The notes: a model not told the origin generated them from the sequence alone. DNA of 29,892 nucleotides from CAZDAM01 sp964503595 (GCA_964503595.1 CAZDAM010000033.1:1-29892), one strand, 5' to 3'. Positions 15,641 through 23,949 are shown, counted from the stretch's first letter. A program made the numbers and translations.

Positions 15641-17634
15641 GCGAAACTGCGTCTGGGCCTGTTCTTATCGCCCTGGAGTTCAAAAATACGATCACGAAGC
15701 CTGGCTGCAAGCTCAAAATCAAGCTCTTCACTGGCCTTGGCCATGAGGCGGGACAAATCCTTGAGCTGGACCCGCTTCTCTTCAGAAGAAAGCTTCCCGG
15801 ATTTCTTGCTCTGATTCAGGACATCTTCCGCTTCTTTCTCCAGAGGAATTTCTTCCCGTACCGAATCGTAGATCTTCTTGGACACAGATTGGGGTGTAAT
15901 GCCATGGATCTCGTTATACCGGGTCTGAATCCGGCGACGATCATCAGATTCCCGAATCGCTGCCTTCATAGAGTCCGTCATGCGATCCGCATAGTAAATC
16001 ACGGTACCATTCACATTTCTGGCAGCCCTTCCAGAAATCTGAATCAAGGAAGAGGTACTTCTTAAAAAGCCCTCCTTGTCCGCATCCAGAACACAGACCA
16101 GACTGACTTCGGGGACATCAAGTCCCTCTCTTAAAAGATTGATTCCAACCAGAACATCAAACTTACCAAGCCTTAATTCTCGAATCAGTTCCAAACGTTC
16201 AATGGTTTCGATATCCGAGTGCAGATACTTCGCGAGAATTCCATTTTCACAGAGATACTCCGTAAGATCTTCGGCCATTTTCTTGGTCAGGGTTGTTACA
16301 AACACCCTTTCGTTGCGATCCCGCCTCAAAGCACATTCCGAGATGACATCATCCACCTGGGTCCTAACAGAACGAATCTCAATCTTCGGATCCACAAGGC
16401 CGGTAGGTCGGACAATCAACGGGATAGTTTCCGATCGGGCAATTTCCTGCTCAACCGGTCCGGGAGTTGCGGAAACAAAAACAGTCTGGCGATCGATTTT
16501 CCGATACTCTTCGTATTTGAGAGGACGGTTGTCAAGAGCGGAAGGAAGGCGGAAACCGTAGCGTACAAGGTTCTGCTTTCTGGCCTGATCTCCGTTGTAC
16601 ATACCCTTCAGCTGGGGAATCGTGACATGGGATTCATCCAGAACAATCAGGGCATTGTGGGGCAGATAGTTCAGAAGGGTATCCGGAGGAGTCCCCGCCC
16701 CTCTTCCCTCAAGCTGACGGGAATAGTTCTCAATCCCCTTGCAGAAGCCGATTTCGCGGATCATTTCCAGATCAAAACGGGTTCTTTCCCGGATTCTCTG
16801 GGCTTCAATCAGCATATTGTTATCCAGAAAATATTTTTCCTGCTCCTGAAGTTCGACCTCGATTCTCTCAATTGCGGCCTCCCGCTTTTCTTCCGGAGTG
16901 ACGTAGTGCTGGGCCGGAAAGATATTGACCCCGGGAAGCTCTTTCAAGGTCACTCCAGTCAGAGGATCCACCAGGCTGATGGCCTCGATTTCATCTCCGA
17001 AGAACTCGACTCTGACCGCGGATTCCGTGGACTTGGGATGAACTTCCAGGACATCTCCCTTCACTATAAAACAACCCCTGGCCAGAACCATGGAGCGCTG
17101 GTACTGAATCCTGACCAGACTTCTTAAAATGGCATCCCGATCCACGATATCCCCAACCTTCAGATCGACTCGCATCTGCATGTAATTTTCGGGAGAACCA
17201 AGGCCATAGATACAGGAAACCGAAGCAACAATCACGATGTCTTCGCGCTCAAACAAAGATGCAGTGGCCCGGTGACGCAGATAGTCAATCTCCTCATTGA
17301 TCTGGGAATCCTTCTCAATATAGGTGTCCGTACTGGGCACATAAGCTTCCGGCTGGTAGTAGTCATAATAAGAAACAAAGTGCTCCACCGCATTCTCCGG
17401 GAAGAAGGCCTTGAATTCCTGATAGAGCTGACCCACCAGAGTCTTGTTATGGGTGATCACAATCGTCGGTCTCTGGACGGCTTCGATCGTCTTGGCCATG
17501 ACATAGGTTTTCCCGGAGCCGGTCACGCCTTTGAGGATCTGATGGGGCTTGCCATCCTTAAGTCCTCTTACAAGCCGGTCAATGGCAAAAGGCTGATCTC
17601 CGCGGGGTTCGAACTGGGATGCAATCTTAAACAT
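15637..17634 (-). CDS. uvrB: UvrABC excinuclease subunit B
   Basis: UvrB is the damage-verifying helicase-like subunit of nucleotide excision repair, partner of UvrA and UvrC. The 665-aa protein shows RGDQPFAI (11-18), Walker A GVTGSGKT (36-43), the beta-hairpin signature YYDYYQPEAYVP (89-100), the DESHVTIPQ Walker B region near 335, the helicase motif SGRAARN near 545, and a C-terminal UVR domain (ASEELDFELAARLRDRIFELQ) that contacts UvrC. MFKIASQFEPRGDQP is the standard UvrB start, so the ATG is secure. Even so, no Shine-Dalgarno sequence precedes it except GGGG 13 bases upstream, inside a terminator hairpin. This may be regulated or leaderless-like initiation. uvrA is not in the window. 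Confidence 0.97.
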   Translation of the reverse strand: MFKIASQFEPRGDQPFAIDRLVRGLKDGKPHQILKGVTGSGKTYVMAKTIEAVQRPTIVITHNKTLVGQLYQEFKAFFPENAVEHFVSYYDYYQPEAYVPSTDTYIEKDSQINEEIDYLRHRATASLFEREDIVIVASVSCIYGLGSPENYMQMRVDLKVGDIVDRDAILRSLVRIQYQRSMVLARGCFIVKGDVLEVHPKSTESAVRVEFFGDEIEAISLVDPLTGVTLKELPGVNIFPAQHYVTPEEKREAAIERIEVELQEQEKYFLDNNMLIEAQRIRERTRFDLEMIREIGFCKGIENYSRQLEGRGAGTPPDTLLNYLPHNALIVLDESHVTIPQLKGMYNGDQARKQNLVRYGFRLPSALDNRPLKYEEYRKIDRQTVFVSATPGPVEQEIARSETIPLIVRPTGLVDPKIEIRSVRTQVDDVISECALRRDRNERVFVTTLTKKMAEDLTEYLCENGILAKYLHSDIETIERLELIRELRLGKFDVLVGINLLREGLDVPEVSLVCVLDADKEGFLRSTSSLIQISGRAARNVNGTVIYYADRMTDSMKAAIRESDDRRRIQTRYNEIHGITPQSVSKKIYDSVREEIPLEKEAEDVLNQSKKSGKLSSEEKRVQLKDLSRLMAKASEELDFELAARLRDRIFELQGDKNRPRRSFA

Positions 17635-17639
17635 AGAAA

Positions 17640-17667
17640 ACAGAAAACCCCGACCAGGCGGTCGGGG
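17640..17667 (-). terminator. Intrinsic terminator between the PPIase gene and uvrB
   Basis: On the minus strand CCCCGACC (17667-17660) pairs with GGTCGGGG (17655-17648) around a GCCT tetraloop and is followed by TTTTCTGTTTTC. This is a textbook intrinsic terminator about 20 bases after the PPIase stop codon. Its U tract runs almost into the uvrB ATG at 17634, so it may end the sigma-PPIase transcript and at the same time act as an attenuator in the uvrB leader. Confidence 0.8.
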
Positions 17668-17685
17668 TCAAGTCTGTTCTTGACC
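17666..17685. promoter_or_regulatory. 20-bp dyad upstream of uvrB overlapping the terminator
   Basis: GGTCAAG (17666-17672) and CTTGACC (17679-17685) are perfect 7-bp arms separated by six bases. The dyad shares two bases with the terminator stem, so the two RNA hairpins cannot both form fully. It could be an upstream RNA hairpin that competes with the terminator, or a DNA operator for uvrB. It does not match the LexA boxes that I know well (CTGT-N8-ACAG or GAAC-N4-GTTC). Confidence 0.45.
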
Positions 17686-17688
17686 GGC

Positions 17689-18555
17689 CTACTGAACTTC
17701 GATTTTCTCGACCCGGTAGTCCTGATCTCTTTTTTCAATCACCCTGATTTCCACAATGCGGTCTCCCGGCTGTATTTCATCGGCAACTTCCATTCCGGAA
17801 AGCACCTTGCCAAAGACTCCATAACGCCCATCCAGGTGAGGCCCGTCTTTCAGGAGAATGTAGAACTGGCTACCAGCCCGATCCACTCCATGATCGGCCA
17901 TACCGAATGCTCCCCGGATATTCTTGAGATTCGGGGGGATTTCGGCGTGAATATAATAACCGGGATTACCCTCTCCGGTGCCATCCGGGTCTCCACCCTG
18001 AATCAGAAAATCCTGCTCCCGACGATGAAAACTCAGACCGTCATAGAAGCCGCGTTCGGTCAGAACGATGAAATTCGCCACAGTATTGGGAGCGTCATCT
18101 TCGTAAAGTTCAACCTGGATTACGCCCTTGGTGGTGGTGATTTCCACAATCGGATTGGCCTCGGCCTTCTGCTCATAACTCTTCTTAAGAAAACTCTCAC
18201 GCACCCAGCCGGTTTTTTCAAAAACCCGAACCTTTTTCCATCCGTCCTGAGAACGGCCTACCTCTGATACAGTGGTTCCCTGGTTCAGAAGAAAAACAAC
18301 TTCCGAGGACTCCGAAGCTTCTTTTTTGAATTCAATCGGCTCCCCAACCAGAACATATTCCCGGGCCCAGGTTTTGATATTCTTGAGTTTGGAAATGCGA
18401 AACTGCCAGGTTCCCTTGGTCGATTTGATCGACAGCAGGTCATCCTTGGCCCGTACCGTACCACGGTAGACAGAACCATCCGTAAGTTCCACCCGGGCCC
18501 CATGGACCGAGAAAGAACAGATCAAAGCCATTATCAGGGTCAGTACAGTCTGCAT
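17689..18555 (-). CDS. Secreted cyclophilin-type peptidyl-prolyl isomerase with N-terminal SH3-like domain
   Basis: This 288-aa protein starts with MQTVLTLIMALICSFSVHGA, a probable signal peptide cut near residue 19. A small beta domain (VELTDGSVYRGTVRAKDDLL) and a bacterial SH3-like module (about 48-108, ending GWVRESFLKKS) follow. From about 120 comes a compact cyclophilin domain (IVEITTTKGVIQVELYEDDAP), with the active-site segments FHRREQDFLIQGGDP (catalytic Arg, Phe and Gln) and GSQFYILL. It should catalyse proline isomerisation of envelope proteins in the periplasm. The ATG follows AAAGG, 11 bp after the sigma-like gene, and an intrinsic terminator follows the stop. The gene is therefore the last of the dnaG/rpoD-side operon. 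SH3-cyclophilin fusions are less common than stand-alone PpiA-type enzymes. Confidence 0.88.
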   Translation of the reverse strand: MQTVLTLIMALICSFSVHGARVELTDGSVYRGTVRAKDDLLSIKSTKGTWQFRISKLKNIKTWAREYVLVGEPIEFKKEASESSEVVFLLNQGTTVSEVGRSQDGWKKVRVFEKTGWVRESFLKKSYEQKAEANPIVEITTTKGVIQVELYEDDAPNTVANFIVLTERGFYDGLSFHRREQDFLIQGGDPDGTGEGNPGYYIHAEIPPNLKNIRGAFGMADHGVDRAGSQFYILLKDGPHLDGRYGVFGKVLSGMEVADEIQPGDRIVEIRVIEKRDQDYRVEKIEVQ

Positions 18556-18566
18556 GCTTGGACCTT

Positions 18567-19595
18567 TCAGTTTGCCGGGCCATTCATGATTTTCGTCATG
18601 GCCGCTGTTTCAAAGTCTGCCACAAGGCGGGTCTTGATTCCTAGTGCCTCGGCAATTTCCACAAAATCCAGCTCTTCACCGGTTTCGTTGAGATCATAAT
18701 ATAAGGTCAGGATTTCCTGTTCAATCGGAGTGACTTTGTCCATGTTTTCTCTAAGCACGGTTTTTAAGGCTGCCAGACGTCCCGGATTGAGCCCCCGGTT
18801 GCCTGTAACATCCCGGACATGACGGACAAAAGCAGCATCATCCTCATCCAGAGCAGATTCCGAATGAGCCACAGAGCCAGCCAGAGCCAGACTATTCCGT
18901 ACTTCTTCGGCACTCATCTGCATTTCCGCCGCAATCTCTTCGATGGTCGGTCGACGTCCACCCCGTGTCGAAAGCCTTTCCCCGACATCCCGGAACTTCT
19001 TGAAGAACTGCATCAGCTTCTGAGGCAGATCCACACTACGCTCCTGGGATCTTTCCACTCTCACCATTGCTTTGCTGATGGTCCAGCGGGCAAAATCGCG
19101 GAAACTCTGCCGACCATCGGCCCGATAGGATTCGGCTGCCTTGACCAAAGCAAGGTTTCCCTCCTGAATCCTCTCCAGAATCAGCTCCCGTCGTCCCCCG
19201 CGCATTCGCGCCAGATCAAGAACCAGAGACAGATACTGACGAATCAGACGCTCTTTCCCCTTGGAGCCAAACTGCTCAAGGTTTGCCAGAAGATGTTCTT
19301 CCTCATCTGCGCTCATGGGTGTCAGACTGGCAATCTCAAGGACGTAGGCTGCCAAAGCATTGCTCAAATCCGCGGAGGAGTTTTCCTCCCCGGTTTCTGA
19401 AGCTGCCAATGCTGCATCTTCCTGGAGAAGGTAGCCAGCCTCAAGCAGGGCATCCATGATAATTTCCAGTGTGCTAAGACCGGTACCAGCCGGAATCACC
19501 CGGTTCAGGGCATCAAAATTAACAAGCCCGGTTTCCCGGTTTACACATTCCCGACTGATGCGGACAACCAGCTCTCTGAGTTCAGTTTCCTGCAT
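18567..19595 (-). CDS. Divergent sigma-70-like protein (second sigma factor or regulator)
   Basis: This 342-aa protein follows the domain order of a primary sigma factor but with eroded key residues. There is a region 1.1-like N-terminus (VNFDALNRVIPAGTGLSTLEIIMDALLEAG in pieces), region 1.2 (ALAAYVLEIASLTPMSADEE), region 2 (LSLVLDLARMRGGRRELILERIQEGNLALVKAAESYR), region 3 (GGRRPTIEEIAAEMQMSAEEV) and region 4 (TPIEQEILTLYYDL ... FVEIAEALGIKTRLVADFETAAMTKI). RpoD here reads YAIWWIRQAITR in region 2.4; this protein reads FARWTISKAMVR, losing one melting Trp and the Gln/Thr that read the -10. The recognition helix VTRERIRQIEAKALRKL becomes IKTRLVADFETAAMTKI. ATG 19595 has AGGG six bases away; ATG 19601 is too close to it. 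The gene overlaps the kinase gene by 14 bp. Confidence 0.8.
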   Translation of the reverse strand: MQETELRELVVRISRECVNRETGLVNFDALNRVIPAGTGLSTLEIIMDALLEAGYLLQEDAALAASETGEENSSADLSNALAAYVLEIASLTPMSADEEEHLLANLEQFGSKGKERLIRQYLSLVLDLARMRGGRRELILERIQEGNLALVKAAESYRADGRQSFRDFARWTISKAMVRVERSQERSVDLPQKLMQFFKKFRDVGERLSTRGGRRPTIEEIAAEMQMSAEEVRNSLALAGSVAHSESALDEDDAAFVRHVRDVTGNRGLNPGRLAALKTVLRENMDKVTPIEQEILTLYYDLNETGEELDFVEIAEALGIKTRLVADFETAAMTKIMNGPAN

Positions 19596-20808
19596 GTTCA
19601 TCCCTAAGTGTCAAAGTAAACTGACTGCCCTTACCTGGAGTCGATTCGACCTGCAGTTCAAATCCGTGACAGTCCATGATATTTTTTACAATCGCCATTC
19701 CAAGACCAGTGCCGCCCGGCTTGCCCATCGTGAAAAAAGGTTCAAACAGACGCGACATGACTTCCTGACTCATTCCCCGGCCTGTGTCGCGAATGATAAT
19801 GAGAGCCCCTTCTTCACAGGACTTCCCAATCATCTCCACCTTGCGAAGCCCCCCCTCAAGGGCGTCCAGGGCATTCCCGAGAAGATTCATCAGGACCCGT
19901 CCCATCCGCATGGCATCCATGTGAATGCTCAGGTTTTCTTTAGGGTAGGTCACCATGAGTTCGGCTTCATGCTTGTTGAAACGATCTTCAATTGAGGAAG
20001 CCGATTCTTCCATGATCTGCCGGACATCGACCGGAGCCAGAACCATACTGGCCTGCCCTCCACGGGCAAAGTCCAGAAGCTCGTGACAGAAAGCCGAAAG
20101 CTTTCTGGCTTCCCCGGCAATCACCTGGGTCAAATCCTTGTGATCCGGAGCCTTCAAAGCCAGAAGATCCGAATAACCATGAATCACGGACATGGAATTT
20201 CTCAGATCGTGCACGATCGAGGCTGCCATATTGCCCAGAAGAGCCATCCTCTCCCGCTCAAGGCGATTCTCATTGGCCTTCACATATTCAATGGCCATTG
20301 CCGCCTGGGAAGAAATGATTTCCACCAGACGGACTTCATCTTCCTCAAAACCACCATCGCGGTTCAGGACTTCCAGAGCTCCTGCGGTCTGCCCTTCCAT
20401 CAGCAGAGGTACACAGATCAGATTTCTGGTCTGAAATCCGGTCACTTGATCCACGCCATCAAAGAAATCCGGATCAGATTTGGTGTCATTCACAATGCGG
20501 TGGTTTCCAGTCTTTATGACCTGACCGACAATGCCCTGCCCCGGAGCCAAACGGATCTCATCAAGCCTTGTTCCGTCATCATCCGTCTCATGAAAAAAAA
20601 GCTCTCCGGTCTCTTCATCGCGAAGAACAATCGAGGAAGCCTCGGCGTCCAGAAGACGCCGGGTATAATTCAGAACATCTCTAAGAAGGCCTCTTAATTC
20701 AAAGTGAGAGCGCAGGCGGCGGTTGATCTCCAGAAGAACATCAATCTCGGCTTCGCGCCGGGCCACCTGGCGCTTCAGTTGCTCCTGGCTTCGGAGACGT
20801 TGAGTCAT
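19582..20808 (-). CDS. GAF-domain sensor histidine kinase, soluble
   Basis: This 408-aa protein has a short N-terminal coiled-coil (SQEQLKRQVARREAEIDVLLEINRRL), a GAF domain (about 35-175, with GQGIVGQVIKTG, NLICVPLLMEG and ALEVLNR), a dimerisation/phosphoacceptor H-box with His200 in SIVHDLRN, and an HATPase domain (N-box NLLGNALDAL, G-boxes DTGRGM and GGTGLGMAIV, F-box LFEPFF). No membrane segment is seen, so it senses an internal signal. No response regulator lies nearby. I start at ATG 20808 because AGAGGAATCC precedes it; a TTG at 20862 overlapping the rpoD stop is an alternative that would add 18 residues. The gene sits between rpoD and the sigma-like gene, suggesting a link to transcription control. 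Confidence 0.9.
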   Translation of the reverse strand: MTQRLRSQEQLKRQVARREAEIDVLLEINRRLRSHFELRGLLRDVLNYTRRLLDAEASSIVLRDEETGELFFHETDDDGTRLDEIRLAPGQGIVGQVIKTGNHRIVNDTKSDPDFFDGVDQVTGFQTRNLICVPLLMEGQTAGALEVLNRDGGFEEDEVRLVEIISSQAAMAIEYVKANENRLERERMALLGNMAASIVHDLRNSMSVIHGYSDLLALKAPDHKDLTQVIAGEARKLSAFCHELLDFARGGQASMVLAPVDVRQIMEESASSIEDRFNKHEAELMVTYPKENLSIHMDAMRMGRVLMNLLGNALDALEGGLRKVEMIGKSCEEGALIIIRDTGRGMSQEVMSRLFEPFFTMGKPGGTGLGMAIVKNIMDCHGFELQVESTPGKGSQFTLTLRDEHAGN

Positions 20809-20858
20809 GGATTCCTCTGGATCCGGAGATCCTCTCCCGGCCCAAAAGGCCAGGAGAA

Positions 20859-22007
20859 TCAATCAATATAAAATTCCTTCAGCTTCTTGCTTCGGGAAGG
20901 ATGGCGCAGTTTGCGAAGGGCCTTGGCTTCGATCTGACGAATCCTTTCCCTGGTTACACCAAATTTCTGGCCGACTTCTTCCAAAGTACGCTGCCAGCCA
21001 TCTTCAAGGCCAAAACGATAGTTGATCACTTTGTGCTCACGCTCGGTGAGGGTACTCAAAACTTCGTGGATCTGCTCTTTGAGCATATTGCTGTAGGCAC
21101 TGCGCACAGGCTCCATGACATGTTTGTCCTCAACAAAATCCCCCAGGGAAGACTCGTTTTCTCCATTGATGGGAGTCTCAAGCGAAATCGGATCCATAGC
21201 CGTCTTCAGAATGCCCTTGACTTTTTCCGGAGTCATATCAAGCTCCAGAGCGACTTCTTCATGGGAAGGCTCCCGCCCTAGTCGCTGAGTCAGAATCCGG
21301 GTTACCTTGCGCACCTTGTTGATGGTTTCCACCATGTGGACAGGAATCCGGATGGTTCTGGCCTGATCTGCAATCGCACGGGTGATAGCCTGACGAATCC
21401 ACCAGATCGCATAAGTTGAAAACTTAAAGCCTTTCTTGTACTTGAACTTCTCAACTGCACGAATCAGACCCTGGTTGCCTTCCTGAATCAGATCCAGAAA
21501 ATGCAGACCACGTTTAGTGTATTTCTTGGCAACTGAAACCACAAGTCTCAGATTGGCCTTGATAAGTTTGGCCTGAGCTTCCTTGTCATGCTTTTCAATC
21601 CGCTTGGCCAAAGCCCGCTCTTCTTCCACGGAAAGAAGAGGAATCGAACCTATCTCCTTGAGATAAATCTTGACCGAATCGTCGTATTTCAGACCATCGT
21701 CGCCACTCTCAACCGGAGCAGTGCTTAATTCCCGCTCTTCCTCATGAAGTTTACGGTATTCCATATCCGAGGGGCCGATGTCCCCGTCCGGATCGTCCAC
21801 ATAATTGGTACGAGTCCGAATTACTCCGGTCTGACTGAGGTAGCTGATAACCTCATCCAGATCCGAACCGCCGGAATCCGAGCTCCCTTCATCACTATCA
21901 CTGGATTCATCCTCAACGCCAAAGCCCTGAGCCTCCTCATCATAGTTGCGGGTCTCGTATTCTTCATCATTTTCGACGGCAGCTGTTTCAATTACTTCGT
22001 TGGCCAT
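20859..22007 (-). CDS. rpoD: Primary RNA polymerase sigma factor RpoD
   Basis: I take the ATG at 22007 (382 aa), directly after GAGGTGAGGAT; an open frame upstream to 22085 lacks support and overlaps the promoter. The N-terminus is a Ser/Asp/Glu-rich acidic stretch (for example SSDSDEGSSDSGGSD) standing in for region 1.1. Then come region 1.2 (DDSVKIYLKEIGSIPLLSVEEE), region 2 (LRLVVSVAKKYTKRGLHFLDL, YAIWWIRQAITR), region 3 (PSHEEVALELDMTPEKV) and region 4 (LTEREHKVINYRFGL, VTRERIRQIEAKALRKLRHP). The C-terminus SKKLKEFYID is typical of primary sigmas. It lies after dnaG, as in the classic macromolecular-synthesis operon, with two predicted promoters in the 120-bp gap. Confidence 0.97.
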   Translation of the reverse strand: MANEVIETAAVENDEEYETRNYDEEAQGFGVEDESSDSDEGSSDSGGSDLDEVISYLSQTGVIRTRTNYVDDPDGDIGPSDMEYRKLHEEERELSTAPVESGDDGLKYDDSVKIYLKEIGSIPLLSVEEERALAKRIEKHDKEAQAKLIKANLRLVVSVAKKYTKRGLHFLDLIQEGNQGLIRAVEKFKYKKGFKFSTYAIWWIRQAITRAIADQARTIRIPVHMVETINKVRKVTRILTQRLGREPSHEEVALELDMTPEKVKGILKTAMDPISLETPINGENESSLGDFVEDKHVMEPVRSAYSNMLKEQIHEVLSTLTEREHKVINYRFGLEDGWQRTLEEVGQKFGVTRERIRQIEAKALRKLRHPSRSKKLKEFYID

Positions 22008-22032
22008 ATCCTCACCTCGAAACGGTTGCGCA

Positions 22033-22061
22033 ATTGTACGGGTGGCCTGACCCGAATTCAA
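22033..22061 (-). promoter_or_regulatory. Predicted sigma-70 promoter of rpoD (proximal)
   Basis: On the minus strand TTGAAT (22061-22056) and TACAAT (22038-22033) are separated by exactly 17 bases. Transcription would begin close to 22026-22027, about 20 nt before the rpoD ATG, leaving just enough room for the GAGGTGAGGAT binding site. This would let rpoD be expressed separately from dnaG. Confidence 0.6.
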
Positions 22062-22075
22062 GAATGCGAATCGGC

Positions 22076-22104
22076 ATAGAAACACTCCCGTTCATTTTTG
22101 TCAA
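22076..22104 (-). promoter_or_regulatory. Possible second rpoD promoter (distal)
   Basis: A perfect -35 box TTGACA (22104-22099, minus strand) is followed 17 bases later by TTCTAT (22081-22076), a poor -10 with 3 of 6 matches. It would form a tandem arrangement with the proximal promoter. The -35 is convincing, the -10 is not. Confidence 0.35.
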
Positions 22105-22127
22105 GAAATTGGTCCGAGAGTTTCGCC

Positions 22128-23933
22128 TCAGTTCGATTTTGTTCCCGCCAGCATCCACTGGCGACGCCGGGACATGAGATGACGACGCTCCGTATAAATG
22201 CGGACACGCTCTTCCTCAGGAAGGCTTTCGTCATCCAAAGCCGCCGTGGTCGGAGCCAGACGGGCTTCAATTCTTTCCACACAAAAATCTCTGAGCACAG
22301 TGGCAAATTCCTTCTCCTCGGGAACTTCACTCCCTTCCTCACGCCAGGCAAGATTGGACAAAGCCTCCCGCATGGCATCCGAGCCTTCGGCCATCAGTCC
22401 GTTCAGACTGACGGGTCTTTCGCCGTCCCCGACAACCCGTTGCCACATCTCAGACAAAACTTCTTCCTGAAAGTCTTCCCTGTCGCAATTTTTCTGAATC
22501 TCGGCATACCAGACTGGATTTCCCATCGCCCAGATCAGAAGCTTGACCCCTTTTTCCAGAGACGGACTTCCCTGCCTTCGGGTCTTCAGGGAGAAGTCCA
22601 TCACCTCCGAAGACTGCTTGCCGACAAAGCCAAAGAACTGAGTTCTCAGAATACCTTCATCAACATCAAAGATCTTGCTCAGGTATTCCACCAGTTCGGA
22701 TTGACCACCATCGCGGGCATCGGATAAAAGCATAGGATGAACTCCCTGAAAAAAGCTCTTCAGTCTCCTCCAGGCTCTTTCCTTGCCCTGACGCTCCCGA
22801 AGATCATGCTCAAGAAGCACCTGCTCACAAAAAAACCTGAGAGCATTGGAGGCTTCTTCCACAAGCCGGCTCAGTCTCTCCCGTCCGGACTCCATCAGAA
22901 CATCCAGAGGATCCTGACCTTCCGGAAGTTTCACGGCCCGGGCCCGAACCGCCGCATTGACCATTCTTTCCACGGCGCGAAGCATGGCAGTACTTCCGGC
23001 ATCATCCCCGTCAAACAGAAGAATCACTTCTTCAAAGCGATCTTCTAAAAGCCGCACCTGTTCGGCAGTAAAGCCTGTGCCCAGAGGAGCAGCCACGGGG
23101 TGTAACCCCGCCTGCCAGAGGGCGATGGCATCAAGATACCCCTCTACCAGAATCACCCGATCCTGACGCTTTTCCTCGCGTCTTAAGCGTTCAAGACCAT
23201 AAAGCTGTCGCCCCTTTTCAAACAGAGGGGTCTCCGGGCTGTTCATATATTTGGCTTCGGGGCGATCCGTCAGATGAGGCAAGGTCCGCCCGCCAAAGGC
23301 AATCACCCGACCTTTGACATCCCGAATCGGAAACATCAGACGAGCCCGGAAGCGATCGACAAAACCGTCTCCCTGCCGGCGGGGAAGAAAAAGCCCGGAT
23401 CCCTCAAGAACATCATCGGGCTGGGGACCCAGAATATTCTCAACATGATCGAGAAGTGAGCTCCACTGACGGGGAGCAAAGCCGAGTCCGAATTCCTGCA
23501 AAGCCTGGGGGCTGACTCCCCTGTCTTCGATGTATTTCAGAACAGAGGGTTCTTTTTTGAGCTGGTCCCGAAAAAAACGATCCGATACCTCGTGAATCTT
23601 GAACAGACGGGTAAGCATTCCGGAATCTTCATCATCATAGACCTGAATCCCGGAACGGTCCGCAAGCTCCCGCAAAACAGCAGGGAAATTGCGATTTCCA
23701 ATCTTCATGAGGAAGGTAATGACATTACCCCCGGCCCCACAGCCAAAGCATTTGAAAATCCGCTTCTGGGCCGAAACATAGAACGAGGGTGTTTTCTCGC
23801 CATGAAAAGGGCAAAGACCGCGCCACGAGCCCCCAACACGTCTTAAATCAACATGCTGGCCGATGATCTCAACAATGTCCGTAGCTTCAACTACAGCCTG
23901 AATATCCTCTTCGCTCGCCCGCTGGCTTCTCAC
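22128..23933 (-). CDS. dnaG: DNA primase DnaG
   Basis: This 601-aa protein makes RNA primers at the replication fork. It begins at a GTG with GGGGAG upstream. Domains in order: a CHC2 zinc-binding domain (Cys41, His44, Cys62, Cys65 in CPFHGEKTPSF and FKCFGCGAGGN); the RNA polymerase domain with FPIRDVKGRVIAFGGR, YMNSPETPLFEKG and the TOPRIM motifs ILVEGYLDAI and LLFDGDDAGSTA; then a helical C-terminal region (from about 430) corresponding to the helicase-interacting domain, which is less conserved. The length is normal. The stop of the preceding SMC-like gene is 16 bp upstream, so the two are probably cotranscribed. rpsU, often found upstream of dnaG, is missing. Confidence 0.97.
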   Translation of the reverse strand: MRSQRASEEDIQAVVEATDIVEIIGQHVDLRRVGGSWRGLCPFHGEKTPSFYVSAQKRIFKCFGCGAGGNVITFLMKIGNRNFPAVLRELADRSGIQVYDDEDSGMLTRLFKIHEVSDRFFRDQLKKEPSVLKYIEDRGVSPQALQEFGLGFAPRQWSSLLDHVENILGPQPDDVLEGSGLFLPRRQGDGFVDRFRARLMFPIRDVKGRVIAFGGRTLPHLTDRPEAKYMNSPETPLFEKGRQLYGLERLRREEKRQDRVILVEGYLDAIALWQAGLHPVAAPLGTGFTAEQVRLLEDRFEEVILLFDGDDAGSTAMLRAVERMVNAAVRARAVKLPEGQDPLDVLMESGRERLSRLVEEASNALRFFCEQVLLEHDLRERQGKERAWRRLKSFFQGVHPMLLSDARDGGQSELVEYLSKIFDVDEGILRTQFFGFVGKQSSEVMDFSLKTRRQGSPSLEKGVKLLIWAMGNPVWYAEIQKNCDREDFQEEVLSEMWQRVVGDGERPVSLNGLMAEGSDAMREALSNLAWREEGSEVPEEKEFATVLRDFCVERIEARLAPTTAALDDESLPEEERVRIYTERRHLMSRRRQWMLAGTKSN

Positions 23934-23949
23934 CCCAAACTCCCCGTAC

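Noticed and set aside
17666..17685. LexA/SOS box reading of the uvrB dyad
   Set aside because: It does not match the LexA consensus forms I can state with confidence, so I list it only as an unassigned dyad.
16219..18267. Two long plus-strand open frames (302 and 331 codons)
   Set aside because: They are antisense to uvrB and the PPIase gene, whose products have clear family motifs. These frames are reflections of codon bias.
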